This document shows, piece by piece, positions 1 through 8,030 of a DNA stretch of 64,000 bases; the stretch's first letter is position 1; each line of letters starts with the position of its first letter. The DNA lies in contig NZ_BDJB01000015.1 of assembly GCF_002117915.1 (NCBI RefSeq), positions 96,913-160,912 of the forward strand, given 5' to 3'. The notes beneath the pieces were generated by a model. That model did no database searches and was not told where the DNA came from. It saw nothing but the letters and a program-made list of their open reading frames with translations. The DNA comes from Sphingomonas sp. TZW2008 (GTDB taxonomy: Bacteria; Pseudomonadota; Alphaproteobacteria; Sphingomonadales; Sphingomonadaceae). A program made the position numbers and the translations under genes.

Positions 1-24
1 AGCCGCTTCCCGGGAGCGGATGCC

Positions 25-627
25 ATGACCGTGGTGCTGGTGACCGCCTCATCAGGGTTCGCCGCGCTACTAGGCCAGTGGTCCCCCGAGCCGCTGAGCC
101 CGACCCGCGCCAGCGAACTTGCAGGTGAACCGGAGCAGATCCGGCGCTTGCAGGAGCTGATCGGTGGGCGAGACTTCGACGATGTTCTGGTGGCCGCCGA
201 TGGAGAGTACCTCCGGATCATCGACGCCGCCGCGTCCGTGCTACCTTTATGCCGCACCATGGAGCGCACGCGGAACACGCCGCTTCAACAGCGAGCACAC
301 CTGCGAACCTGGCTCGGTCGGGGCTTTTCCGGCGATTTGAACATCGGCGCCGGCCATATCCGCTGGAGCAAGGTCACCAAAGGGCTGACCGGCAAGCTCG
401 GCGAGTTCACGGCTCGCTATGCCGGTCGGGCCGAAGGTGGAGGACACCTAATCGTCATCGAGACCGCTCCCGGCACCCTGGCAGCCGGGTTTGTCCGCGC
501 TGACGGATCCCCGCTGGACCCGACAATTGCCTTCTCCAACAAGGCGAAACTCCGCGAAGCGATGGCGGCTGCTTTGCGCGCCTTCGGCGGAGCTACGCCG
601 TCATACGGATCCCTGCTCGCAGCGTGA
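25..627 (+). CDS. Hypothetical protein, 200 aa
   Basis: I do not recognise this protein. The ATG is preceded by GGGAG at 12-16, a good ribosome binding site, so the start is well supported. The N-terminus is hydrophobic (around residues 3-16), but I see no convincing signal peptide, membrane segment or catalytic motif. The rest is a mixed alpha/beta-like soluble sequence with several arginine and aspartate clusters. It is the first of a run of plus-strand small genes with similar spacing and ribosome binding sites, which suggests an accessory gene of the mobile element rather than a chromosomal housekeeping gene. Confidence 0.6.
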   Translation: MTVVLVTASSGFAALLGQWSPEPLSPTRASELAGEPEQIRRLQELIGGRDFDDVLVAADGEYLRIIDAAASVLPLCRTMERTRNTPLQQRAHLRTWLGRGFSGDLNIGAGHIRWSKVTKGLTGKLGEFTARYAGRAEGGGHLIVIETAPGTLAAGFVRADGSPLDPTIAFSNKAKLREAMAAALRAFGGATPSYGSLLAA

Positions 628-640
628 CCCAGACGCCAGC

Positions 641-660
641 GACAGGAGGAGAGGGGGAAG
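641..660 (+). repeat. Purine-rich leader element, copy 1
   Basis: A run of only A and G with the core AGGAGGAGAGGGGGAAG lies about 50 bases before the ATG at 713. Similar runs precede the genes at 2372, 4038, 5974, 12476 and 14511. Its role is unknown. It is too far from the start to act as the ribosome binding site, which is GGAG at 704-707. Confidence 0.45.
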
Positions 661-712
661 CAGGAGGGCGGCGCGAAACGGAAACCCCCGACGCGCAGAA
701 CACGGAGTTGCC

Positions 713-1171
713 ATGACCCTCTCTGCCCAGGCGATCTTCGCCACCGCCCCACTCGGCGCGATCGTCCACTTCGCCAACGGCGAGCCACGCCCGCCCGCAC
801 ACCACAAGCGCAAGCTCCGCGCTTGGGAGGATAGAAACGGCAAGGGGCGTCTCACCCGCCGGTCGCCGGGGGGCGAGCGCTACCCTGCCGATTTCACGCT
901 GCACCTCGGAAACTGGGGCGAAGCCGGCGCGATCGTCCTCTCGGTCAGCCGCAGCTTCCAGGTAACCAGCGAGTCGACCTTTCAGATCGAGCAAGTCCCC
1001 AGCGCGGGGCAGGCCCTGATCGTCACCGAGTTCGCCGGACGCATCGAGTTGCAGCATGTCGCCAACGATCGCGCGAGCGCCGAAGCGTGGCTGACCGAAC
1101 ATCGCTATCACAATGCGCGCATCGAGATCGTCGAGCCGACCGCCGCCGAGCCATCTCTCGCGCCGACGTGA
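713..1171 (+). CDS. Hypothetical protein, 152 aa
   Basis: This is an unrecognised soluble protein. The reading frame is open further upstream, but the ATG at 713 has GGAG six bases before it and sits after a purine-rich leader, so I chose it over earlier in-frame starts, which would overlap gene 25-627. The N-terminal 40 residues are basic and proline-rich. The middle carries alternating hydrophobic stretches that look like beta strands, and the C-terminal region is acidic. There is no membrane segment. It belongs to the small-gene run of the island. Confidence 0.6.
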   Translation: MTLSAQAIFATAPLGAIVHFANGEPRPPAHHKRKLRAWEDRNGKGRLTRRSPGGERYPADFTLHLGNWGEAGAIVLSVSRSFQVTSESTFQIEQVPSAGQALIVTEFAGRIELQHVANDRASAEAWLTEHRYHNARIEIVEPTAAEPSLAPT

Positions 1172-1283
1172 TCTACAGCCGCCCACATCACCCCCGAGGC
1201 GGCAGGTGAACGATCCGACTCACGACCTGCCCGCCTCGACTCATTCTTCTGGACCACGTGCGTCCAAAAGCGAGGATACGACG

Positions 1284-1667
1284 ATGCAGAGGCTCATCAC
1301 CCATAGCTGCGGCCATGACCAGAGCCACGGTATCAACGGCCACTTCGCGGCCGATTCTGACCGGCAGGCGAGCCGCCTCTCACGGCAGAAATGTCGGAGC
1401 TGCTACGACGCGGCCAATGCGGTGCGCGCGGCCGAGGATAGCGCAGCCATCGCCGACCTGGCGCTCGTTCCTCTGACGGGCAGTGAGAAGCAGGTCGCAT
1501 GGGCCGAAACGCTGCGCACGAAGCGCATAGCAGCGGTGCGGAAACGCAGCCCGAAAACGGTCGAATGCCTCGCCTCGATCGCCGACGCGAAATGGTGGAT
1601 CGACAACCGACGTGTTCCTGATGCGACAATAATCGCGTCGGCGTTACCGCCAGCCCCGATCGCCTAA
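1284..1667 (+). CDS. Small protein with a possible Cys/His zinc site, 127 aa
   Basis: The ATG at 1284 follows GAGG at 1271-1274; the open frame extends upstream but lacks a better start. The first 45 residues contain HSCGHDQSHG and, about 30 residues later, KCRSC, so two cysteines and several histidines could bind one zinc ion, as in small zinc-ribbon proteins. The remainder is helical and basic with no recognised domain. A nucleic-acid-binding role is only an inference from the zinc-site pattern and the mobile-element context. Confidence 0.6.
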   Translation: MQRLITHSCGHDQSHGINGHFAADSDRQASRLSRQKCRSCYDAANAVRAAEDSAAIADLALVPLTGSEKQVAWAETLRTKRIAAVRKRSPKTVECLASIADAKWWIDNRRVPDATIIASALPPAPIA

Positions 1668-1694
1668 CGACGCGCCCGGACTGAAGGTGCCGCG

Positions 1695-2282
1695 ATGGAC
1701 TATAATCCCCGCGTCGCGAACGTCTCGCCGGAGGAGTTCGCCGAACTCCTCGCGATCGTTCGTTCCGAACCCGACCGCGCCACGCTGACGGAAGATGATC
1801 GCTGGCGCCGGGACTATGCCGAAGAGCAGCGCCGGAAGCGCATCATCGGCCACCAGCAGGACCTCTTCGGCGCCGCGACAACGGTCCACTATCGACGCAA
1901 CGCTCCGGCGTCCGAGGTGGAACGCCCGCCGGTCGAGACGATCGATGCCAAGTTGAAGCGCATCGCGGGCGACCCCCTTGCGACGTTCGGGCCGCCCCGT
2001 TCCGACCGACCGTCCTACCTCTCACCCGACGCGAAAGCGGCGGTGATCGCGGTCGCGTCGAATTGGCTACGCGTGCGCCAGAGGGTCCGCATCGTCGACG
2101 CCCCAGGAACCGTCGACCCGGCTTTTGGACCTCAGCTGTTCCTCGGCCGCAGCGGCGTAGTCTGGCGGCTGTGTGGCGGCGCGTTCGCGGATCACTGCTA
2201 TGTCTTCCTCGACCCTGTCGGTGGCGAGCGCACACAAAAGGTTGCGTTCGTCGAGCTGCGAGACCTCGCGCCTGCCGAATAG
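1695..2282 (+). CDS. Hypothetical protein, 195 aa
   Basis: This is an unrecognised protein with a GAAGG ribosome binding site at 1683-1687. Residues 1-75 are highly charged and probably helical (EEQRRKR near residue 40). Residues 110-195 are richer in beta-strand-like hydrophobic segments and resemble a small barrel such as those found in KOW or SH3-like modules. That likeness is weak and I assign no function. It continues the co-directional small-gene run, and the next gene begins about 90 bases downstream behind a purine-rich leader. Confidence 0.6.
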   Translation: MDYNPRVANVSPEEFAELLAIVRSEPDRATLTEDDRWRRDYAEEQRRKRIIGHQQDLFGAATTVHYRRNAPASEVERPPVETIDAKLKRIAGDPLATFGPPRSDRPSYLSPDAKAAVIAVASNWLRVRQRVRIVDAPGTVDPAFGPQLFLGRSGVVWRLCGGAFADHCYVFLDPVGGERTQKVAFVELRDLAPAE

Positions 2283-2325
2283 CTCCGGAACGATCGTGAG
2301 AGCTACGCGCGTGCTTCGGGCGATC

Positions 2326-2355
2326 AGGAGGGGAGAGGGAGAAGATCGCGCGATC
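2326..2355 (+). promoter_or_regulatory. Purine-rich leader copy 2 with adjoining palindrome
   Basis: The run AGGAGGGGAGAGGGAGAAG at 2326-2344 is followed at once by the perfect 12-base palindrome GATCGCGCGATC (2344-2355). The ribosome binding site GAGGAG of the next gene comes next. The palindrome could be an operator, and the purine run is one of at least six similar copies in the island. Both functions are inferred. Confidence 0.4.
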
Positions 2356-2371
2356 TCGAGGAGATTGCAGC

Positions 2372-3184
2372 GTGCTCACCACAAGAAGCCAGCGATGGCG
2401 CGAGAAGCGAAGCCTCTACGTTGACGACCTCAGCGTCATCGACCCCAGGGCATATTCGGTGGACGTGATCGAACAGAAGGCAGCACGGGCCTTCGTTGCC
2501 GTCCATCACTACCTGCCGACATGGCCGGCCGCGCAGCTCGCGGTCGGTCTCTTCGGGCCTGGCCGAGGATGTCGGGCGAGCCTTGTCGGCGTAGCAGTCT
2601 TCGCCGTGCCGGCGATCGGATCGGTCATCACCCGCCACGCCGGGCTCGCCAGCGACAGCGGGACGACCCTCGCGAGGTTCATTCTGCTCCCCGACGTCGC
2701 CGGCAATGGCGAGAGCTTCTTCCTTTCTCGCGCGCTTGGTCACTTGCGCCGGGAGAAGCGCCAGCTCGAAGCCGTCGTCTCCTACTCCGATCCAGCGGCG
2801 GGGCACATCGGGCGGATCTATGCAGCGCTCTCGAGCGCCTACCGAGGTCAAATGCCGGAGCGCACCTCCTACCACATCGGAGCGCAACCGATATCCGGGC
2901 GAACGCTGTCGAAGATCCGGCTCGGAGAACGAGGCGCATCCGGCGCCATCGACCAGATCGTCGCTTTCGGCGCTCCCCGTCCGACGATCGGCGAAACGCC
3001 GGCCGACTGGCTCGTCCGTCTGACCCGTGAGCGCGTACTATCCCGCGCGCGTCATCCAGGCCTGCACGCCTACTGCTTCGAGATCAGCCATCGAGCCCGC
3101 CAAGCCGGGGCGAAGCTACCGCGGAAGCCGTACCCGACGGTGCTGACGCTCCCTCACCCCGAACTCCCCCTTCTTGCCGCCTGA
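2372..3184 (+). CDS. Mom-like GNAT-fold protein (putative DNA modification)
   Basis: The start is GTG, with GAGGAG seven to thirteen bases upstream. The 270-residue protein has the pattern I associate with the phage Mu Mom family. HHYLPTWP lies near residue 46, an L-A-R-F strand near residue 100 is followed by GESFFLSRALGHLRR, and then come VVSYSDPAAGHIGRIY and AYRGQ near residues 135-160. Mu Mom adds a methylcarbamoyl group to adenines in DNA and has a GNAT-like fold. If the assignment holds, this gene could mark element DNA against restriction. The family call rests on motif recall, and substrate and activity are inferred. The protein is longer at its C-terminus than the phage protein. Confidence 0.6.
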   Translation: MLTTRSQRWREKRSLYVDDLSVIDPRAYSVDVIEQKAARAFVAVHHYLPTWPAAQLAVGLFGPGRGCRASLVGVAVFAVPAIGSVITRHAGLASDSGTTLARFILLPDVAGNGESFFLSRALGHLRREKRQLEAVVSYSDPAAGHIGRIYAALSSAYRGQMPERTSYHIGAQPISGRTLSKIRLGERGASGAIDQIVAFGAPRPTIGETPADWLVRLTRERVLSRARHPGLHAYCFEISHRARQAGAKLPRKPYPTVLTLPHPELPLLAA

Positions 3185-3208
3185 TGCGGCACTCGCCGGA
3201 GACAGACC

Positions 3209-3595
3209 ATGGCAGACATTCGCCAGCTTCCCGTCATGACTGCTGCCGATGCGAAGAGCATCGGATTCGGTACGTTCAATGACGTGCCGACGCTGCCCGT
3301 CGATATTCCCGACCACGACTTCACGATCAGCGCGAGGACGTCCGATGGCCGGCGCCTCACGATCTACTTCGGCGTCTACGGGCCAGGGCGCCCGCCCGAG
3401 TTCGTCGACATCCAGTACCACGATGCTGCCACAGTCGCCGCAGCGCCTGACGGCGCAACGGTGCCAACCTTCGACTTTTTCGGGACGACGTCCAACGGCG
3501 TGCAGACGTTCGACAGTCGAACGGTTCTGCCGGATCACAAGCCCACCTTCCTCTGTGTCCTGATGGACCGACCGAAACAACCGGAGTCGGCATGA
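3209..3595 (+). CDS. Hypothetical protein, 128 aa
   Basis: This is an unrecognised soluble protein. Its GGAGACAGACC-ATG start context is nearly the same as those at 4038 and 16238, which supports the start. Residues 35-80 alternate hydrophobic and polar residues as in a beta sandwich (TIYFGVYG, FVDIQYHD). There is no signal peptide, membrane segment or catalytic motif. It overlaps the next gene by four bases (ATGA), so the two are probably translated together. Confidence 0.55.
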   Translation: MADIRQLPVMTAADAKSIGFGTFNDVPTLPVDIPDHDFTISARTSDGRRLTIYFGVYGPGRPPEFVDIQYHDAATVAAAPDGATVPTFDFFGTTSNGVQTFDSRTVLPDHKPTFLCVLMDRPKQPESA

Positions 3596-3906
3596 TGCAC
3601 AGCGTCGCGGTTTTCTTTGTCCAGCGCCTCTTGGGTGGAGCCGAAGAGGGCGGATGGTACTACGAAGCCGGAGACCTTAGCACCGAACCGGAGCTGGTCG
3701 CGTTCGGCACCACCTTCGCGTTCGGGCACGAGACCCGTGCCGACGCGGTGGCCGCTGAGATCCAAGCGCATCTCGATCGCGACTGGAACGTCGGCGATCA
3801 CGCGCGCCCGCTCGACAGCGTGTTGAGCGCGGGGCGCTGGGAGGCACGCACATTCGAGGGCTGGCCCCCCACTTCGTTTCCGGCGGAGCGGCCTCGGTAC
3901 GGATGA
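3592..3906 (+). CDS. Hypothetical protein, 104 aa
   Basis: This gene starts inside the stop of the preceding one (ATGA overlap), a typical translational-coupling arrangement. The protein has an N-terminal hydrophobic stretch (VAVFFVQRLLGG), an acidic middle part with FGHETRADAVAAEIQAHL that looks helical, and a proline-rich C-terminus. No family is recognised and no membrane segment is convincing. Its small size and context make it an accessory element gene. Confidence 0.55.
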   Translation: MMHSVAVFFVQRLLGGAEEGGWYYEAGDLSTEPELVAFGTTFAFGHETRADAVAAEIQAHLDRDWNVGDHARPLDSVLSAGRWEARTFEGWPPTSFPAERPRYG

Positions 3907-3973
3907 ACCAAAGGCGGCTTGCAAGCACGGCCGCTCCGCCGAGCGAAGCGCAGCAAAGGCACCACGCCGACTA

Positions 3974-3995
3974 GAGGGGAGAGGGCAGGGAAGGG
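3974..3995 (+). repeat. Purine-rich leader element, copy 3
   Basis: The sequence GAGGGGAGAGGGCAGGGAAG lies about 45 bases before the ATG at 4038. It shares the GAGGGGAGAGGG core with copies 2 and 5. The separate ribosome binding site is CGGAGACACC just before the ATG. Confidence 0.45.
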
Positions 3996-4037
3996 CGAGC
4001 GGGCGAACGAGCGCCCCAGACGCCGGAGACACCTGCC

Positions 4038-5717
4038 ATGCACCTGCCTTCCACCATCCGGGCAACCGTCAGCCCGACGATCCTCACCAAGGTCGGCCGC
4101 CTTTTCAACGGCACCGTCGACGACGTCCTAGCAGAACTGCTCCAGAATGCGCGACGTGCCGGCGCCAGCCAGGTCGAGGTCGCGACCCTCGATCTCGCCG
4201 GTCAGTCGGTGCTGGCGATAGGCGACAACGGTCGCGGCATCGACGATCCGAGCGCATTGCTCCGCCTCGGACAGTCCGAGTGGGCCGACGCGATCGCCGT
4301 AAGCGAAGATCCCGCCGGCATGGGCTTCTTCAGCCTGGCCGGCCAAAGGGTCGAGGTTCGCTCCTTCTCCGCAGCAAGCGGCGCTGGTTGGCGGATCACC
4401 ATCGAGCCGGACGCGTGGCAAAGCGGAGCGGCAATCGCCGTCGAGCCCTTCGACATCACGGCAGGCACCGAGATCCTCATCGACACTCCCGAGGCCTGGG
4501 ACGATCGCATTGCGGCGGCCGTCGCGGAGGCAGCCCGATTCTATCCGGTCGCCGTCGGCTTTAACGGCCAGCCTCAAGCTCGAGAGGACTGGCTCGCCAA
4601 GGCGGTCTATGTCGAGGAGTGGAACGGCAGCCGGATCGGCGTCTTTCGCGACAGTCCACGCGGCCGCGACTCCCGCTCGATCAACTTCCACGGCCTGACC
4701 GTCGCCTGCCGGTTGTCTGAGGTCTCGGAGGTGGGTCGGGGCGGGGCGTGGCGCGCGTTGGTCGACATCGGCGACACTCCCGGTCTTCAACTCGTTCTTC
4801 CAGCTCGCAAGGAGGTCGTCCAGACAGCCGGCCTCGAAGAGACGCGGATCGCCTGCAGGCGCGCGATCTACCGCGCGATCGCGCGCGAACCCCGGCACCG
4901 CCTCGCCTTTGCGGAGTGGGAACAGGCACGAGGTCTCGGCGTCGAGCTCGCCGCAGCAACCCCGTACCTGTTCGGTTGGCAAGCACCATCGAACGACAGC
5001 AGCATGGCCGGCCTCATGGGCGAAGCCGTGAGCGACGTTCCCATGATCGTGATGCCGGACCTCTCACCGGATATCGGCCAGTCCGCCGGCCGAGCGCTTC
5101 GTCAAGGCAAGCCGCTCGGTGCCCGCCTTGTCTTCGAGGAAAGCGCATTCGAGGGCTATGGCTGGTACGACGCCCTACCTGTCATCGAGGACATCTCCTT
5201 CCTGGTCGACGTTGATGGTGAGCACCACCGTTACAGCGAAGCCGAGCAATTCACCGGTCCCGGCAGGAGCGGCCCTGTCGACGCCATCTCCTGCGAAGTT
5301 ACCGTCCCGAAGCTAAGCGGCTCGCCGCTCCAGTTTCCGGCCGACCTCCTGATAACGGACCCGAACGGCTTTTCGCAGCTCGACGAGATCGCTGTCCTGT
5401 TCACGGATCCTACGTCGATCGCGGTCGACGACTTGGTCGACCTGCTTGAAGCGGCCGTCTTCAGCGACAGCGACGACAGCGACGCCGACAGCTACCAAAC
5501 CCAGCAAGCCGACTTCCGCCGTGACGCGAGAGACTTCGCACGCCGCCTCCTATGCGGCGACGATGAAGCCCTACTCGAGAAGATCCGCGAGGCGGTTGAC
5601 CGGTATGCCGCCTCGTCGATCCCCGAAGGCCGCCGGATCGTCATCACGCTGACGGCCGGCTCTACTGAGGTGATGTTCGACGATCCACCGGCGAGCGCGA
5701 CCAGCGCAGCCGCCTGA
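4038..5717 (+). CDS. GHKL (Hsp90-like) ATPase-domain protein
   Basis: The 559-residue protein opens with a clear Bergerat ATP-binding fold: the N box ELLQNARRAGAS near residue 33, the G1 box GDNGRGIDD near residue 62, and the G2-like DPAGMGFFSLA near residue 92. These are the Mg and ATP-binding motifs of the GHKL family (gyrase, Hsp90, histidine kinases, MutL). No histidine-kinase phospho-acceptor domain is visible. The remaining roughly 400 residues are unrecognised and end in an acidic stretch near residues 475-490. Stand-alone GHKL proteins occur in mobile elements and some defence systems. The function here is unknown. A purine-rich leader precedes the gene and the next gene follows immediately. 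Confidence 0.75.
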   Translation: MHLPSTIRATVSPTILTKVGRLFNGTVDDVLAELLQNARRAGASQVEVATLDLAGQSVLAIGDNGRGIDDPSALLRLGQSEWADAIAVSEDPAGMGFFSLAGQRVEVRSFSAASGAGWRITIEPDAWQSGAAIAVEPFDITAGTEILIDTPEAWDDRIAAAVAEAARFYPVAVGFNGQPQAREDWLAKAVYVEEWNGSRIGVFRDSPRGRDSRSINFHGLTVACRLSEVSEVGRGGAWRALVDIGDTPGLQLVLPARKEVVQTAGLEETRIACRRAIYRAIAREPRHRLAFAEWEQARGLGVELAAATPYLFGWQAPSNDSSMAGLMGEAVSDVPMIVMPDLSPDIGQSAGRALRQGKPLGARLVFEESAFEGYGWYDALPVIEDISFLVDVDGEHHRYSEAEQFTGPGRSGPVDAISCEVTVPKLSGSPLQFPADLLITDPNGFSQLDEIAVLFTDPTSIAVDDLVDLLEAAVFSDSDDSDADSYQTQQADFRRDARDFARRLLCGDDEALLEKIREAVDRYAASSIPEGRRIVITLTAGSTEVMFDDPPASATSAAA

Positions 5718-5728
5718 TGGAGGTTTCC

Positions 5729-6049
5729 ATGGCCAATCTGACGACTGCTTTCGCGGACGATGCGGTCGCGATTGCCGCGGCCGCGATCGCCCTCGCAAGC
5801 GCGCTTCTCCTGTTCTCCCGACGGCACCGCGCGACCGCCATCGTGATCCTGGTGTCTGCCACGCTCACGCTCGGTCTTAACCGCTTCATGGCGGCCCATC
5901 CGGAGCGGATGCCACGACCGGAAGAGAGAGGGCGGGGTGGAAGCGCACTGATTGAGAGCAATGGAGATCCCACGTGCGCGCCACCGTCCTGTTCATCTCT
6001 TCGACTGCTCACCTCCCGGTCTGGGAACGGATCGCCATCGAGCATCTGA
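5729..6049 (+). CDS. Small membrane protein, 106 aa, with an odd tail
   Basis: I chose the ATG at 5729 because GGAGG lies just five bases upstream; an earlier ATG at 5717 overlaps the previous stop. Residues 13-31 and 38-53 are two hydrophobic helices, so this is a small inner-membrane protein. The tail after about residue 65 is low in structure, reads through the purine-rich element at 5921-5940, and overlaps the next gene by 76 bases in another frame. The tail may therefore be an artefact of a lost stop or a frameshift, and the functional part may be the first 60 residues. Confidence 0.45.
   Translation: MANLTTAFADDAVAIAAAAIALASALLLFSRRHRATAIVILVSATLTLGLNRFMAAHPERMPRPEERGRGGSALIESNGDPTCAPPSCSSLRLLTSRSGNGSPSSI
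5919..5943 (+). repeat. Purine-rich leader element, copy 4
   Basis: The sequence CGGAAGAGAGAGGGCGGGG, continuing in TGGAAG, lies 30-55 bases before the GTG at 5974. It is a looser match than the other copies. It is also translated as part of the upstream small membrane protein, which supports a nucleic-acid rather than protein role. Confidence 0.35.
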
Positions 6050-6288
6050 TCGACTGCGCTCCCCGGGACCCCCAGGGAGGGCGGCTGCGGATCGAGCACG
6101 ATATCGTCTCCATCGAAGCGCACCAGAACGGCTTCCTCATAGCGACCGCAGTTCATGGCACGGGCGAGAGCCCGGACGGGATTTCGCCCGCGCTGTGGGC
6201 TCTGCTCGGTCACGCCGCAGCCGCCGGCGCGGCCTGGATCATGTTCGACCACGACGAACCCCCGACCTCCGACTTCCCCGTTTTCTAA
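5974..6288 (+). CDS. Hypothetical protein resembling DUF5983
   Basis: The start is GTG; a GGAG at 5963-5966 supports it. The 104-residue protein begins with the strand VLFISSTAHL and ends with a compact WIMFDHDEPPTSDFPVF. This strand-rich start and FDHDEP..L/FP.F ending resemble DUF5983-type proteins found on plasmids of Proteobacteria. That likeness is from memory and moderate. The biochemical role of the family is unknown. It sits in the small-gene run between a membrane protein and two tiny genes. Confidence 0.55.
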   Translation: MRATVLFISSTAHLPVWERIAIEHLIDCAPRDPQGGRLRIEHDIVSIEAHQNGFLIATAVHGTGESPDGISPALWALLGHAAAAGAAWIMFDHDEPPTSDFPVF

Positions 6289-6306
6289 CCCTCGTGGAGA
6301 TCCGCC

Positions 6307-6519
6307 ATGTGCGACACCGTCGTCGATATCCGTGCCCGGCTCTCGCCGCGGCGCGCGAGCCTCGCATCCTTCGAGAACGCCTATGCCGTCGCGGTGCAAA
6401 CCCGCGAGGCGAGCGGCGTCGACCAGTTCGTCGTCAAGACGAATGACCCGATCCAACCCTTTCGCGTCACGCGCGACAAGCCGAGCGAGCCGGAAACCGT
6501 GCTCCTCCGGGTCGCATGA
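6307..6519 (+). CDS. Hypothetical protein, 70 aa
   Basis: This is a tiny soluble protein with GGAG about ten bases before its ATG. It shows one hydrophobic strand pattern (AYAVAVQTRE, FVVKT) and no recognised motif. It overlaps the next gene by four bases (ATGA). Size, spacing and coupling argue that it is a real gene, but nothing indicates its job. Confidence 0.5.
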   Translation: MCDTVVDIRARLSPRRASLASFENAYAVAVQTREASGVDQFVVKTNDPIQPFRVTRDKPSEPETVLLRVA

Positions 6520-6707
6520 GCCGCGGGCCGATGCGGCGCGACGGACGCTACTCCATTGCGCGCGAGTTCTGCGGGCAGCCGAAGGCCCGACAGGTTGCCC
6601 GCTTCTGCGGCGACTGGCTCGGCCATGCACCGAACCGTCGCGGCGCACGCGCCATCATCGAAGCGCACCAGGCCGCCCGCGCCTTGGCGCTGACGCACGG
6701 AGGATAG
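6516..6707 (+). CDS. Hypothetical basic protein, 63 aa
   Basis: This very small, arginine-rich protein is translationally coupled to the preceding gene through an ATGA overlap and ends two bases before the next start. The high positive charge (many Arg, few acidic residues) would suit nucleic-acid or protein binding, but no fold is recognised. It belongs to the same transcription unit as the PP-loop enzyme gene that follows. Confidence 0.5.
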   Translation: MSRGPMRRDGRYSIAREFCGQPKARQVARFCGDWLGHAPNRRGARAIIEAHQAARALALTHGG

Positions 6708-6709
6708 CC

Positions 6710-7642
6710 ATGCTCGCTTCCCTCCCGCGCCATGCCAACCGAGACCCAGTCGTCGCTGCCTGGGGCATGGGGCTGGACAGCACCGCCATGCTCATCGAGC
6801 TTGTCGCCCAGGGCGACGCGCCGGACGTGGTCCTAACAGCCGACACCGGTGCCGAACGCGACGAGACCTACGCCTTCCTTCCGGTCTTTCAGCGCTGGAT
6901 GGATGACCACGGGCTCGAGCATCACGTCGTCCGATACGTGCCCAAGCGGTTCAAGCACTGGCCGCCATACGCCTCGATCCTCGAGAACGTGCTGACCAAC
7001 GCAACCCTCCCCTCGATCTCAATGGGCCGGGGGAGCTGCTCTCTCAAATGGAAGGTCGAGCCGCAGGATAGATGGGTCCGCAACTGGGAACCGGCGAAGG
7101 CAGCGTGGGCGGCTGGCCGCACGGTGACGAAGCTGATCGGCTATGATGCGGGCGCGGCCGACACTCGACGATCCCAGCACGCAGCGACGATCGAGAACCC
7201 TCTATACACCTTCCGCTACCCCCTACGGGAATGGGGCTGGGATCGTGCCCGGTGCGTCGCCCGCATCCGCGAAGAGGGGTTGCCCGTTCCGATCAAGTCC
7301 GCGTGCTTCATTTGCGGAGCGTCGCGGCCGGAGGAGGTCATGACGCTTCCAGCCTGGTGCCTCCGCCTGATCGTACTGGTGGAAGCTCGCGCCAAGCCCC
7401 GCCTGCGCACCGTCGAGGGACTCTGGCGGAAGTCGACCCGAACACGTCCGGGCATGATGACCGACTTCATCAGGGCCAAGAACCTGCTCGATCCGCGCGA
7501 GATCGATGACATCATCGCTCACGCGCCGCAGAACCTCCTCGCCTTTCAGGAAGTCGCCGCGCTGATCCCCCTCGAGGAGCGGCCCCACATGAGCGAGTGG
7601 CTGGACCGCTTCAACGCCGGCGCCGGGCGGCTCGCGGCGTAG
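6710..7642 (+). CDS. PAPS-reductase-family PP-loop protein
   Basis: The ATG at 6710 follows GGAGGATAGCC; the frame is open for another 550 bases upstream, but those starts overlap other genes. The 310-residue protein has the PP-loop signature WGMGLDSTAML near residue 18, as in adenylyl-transferring PAPS reductase and DndC-type enzymes, and then LTADTGAERDET near residue 42. Two cysteine pairs follow, in GSCSLKWK near residue 106 and ACFICGASRPEE near residue 200, and could hold a metal or Fe-S centre. Such proteins activate a substrate with ATP for sulfur or related chemistry, and DndC relatives act in DNA phosphorothioation. No other dnd gene is seen, so the substrate is unknown. Confidence 0.75.
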   Translation: MLASLPRHANRDPVVAAWGMGLDSTAMLIELVAQGDAPDVVLTADTGAERDETYAFLPVFQRWMDDHGLEHHVVRYVPKRFKHWPPYASILENVLTNATLPSISMGRGSCSLKWKVEPQDRWVRNWEPAKAAWAAGRTVTKLIGYDAGAADTRRSQHAATIENPLYTFRYPLREWGWDRARCVARIREEGLPVPIKSACFICGASRPEEVMTLPAWCLRLIVLVEARAKPRLRTVEGLWRKSTRTRPGMMTDFIRAKNLLDPREIDDIIAHAPQNLLAFQEVAALIPLEERPHMSEWLDRFNAGAGRLAA

Positions 7643-7709
7643 CCGCACACCGCAGGTCGCAAGATCGACGCCACCATGTTAGCTTCCGCAGCGCACCAGG
7701 GAGAACCCG

Positions 7710-8015
7710 ATGACCGTGCCGACCAGTGCCGACGTCCAAGCCGCGATCAGCCGACTTCTCGTTGTCGCGGGCAGCGACACCGGCCAGTCGCGCAGAGCCG
7801 CCGATTTCCTCCTCGCGTGGTGGAACGGCGCCGATCTCGGCCACTTCCCCATCGAGCATCTATGGAACGTCGATCGGGCGATCTCGGCCGACATGCTCAC
7901 GATCCTCGCCTATCTCGCCGAGCAGCCGACGGCAGTTTACGCCAACGCCTTCGGTTTTGACGAAGCGATCCGCGCCCTCGTCGAGCAATGGCGCGATCTT
8001 CCCCGCGCTGCCTGA
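7710..8015 (+). CDS. DUF7673-like protein, 101 aa
   Basis: This small, all-helical-looking protein contains DTGQSRRAADFLLAWWNGADLG near residues 24-44 and a following LWNVDRAISADML. The DTGQSRR..ADFLLAWWN motif is one I associate with a conserved plasmid and ICE family (DUF7673-like). The role of that family is unknown. The start has GGGAG upstream. It sits between the PP-loop enzyme and a membrane protein in the same direction. Confidence 0.6.
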   Translation: MTVPTSADVQAAISRLLVVAGSDTGQSRRAADFLLAWWNGADLGHFPIEHLWNVDRAISADMLTILAYLAEQPTAVYANAFGFDEAIRALVEQWRDLPRAA

Positions 8016-8030
8016 CCAAAGGCCTCAGCC

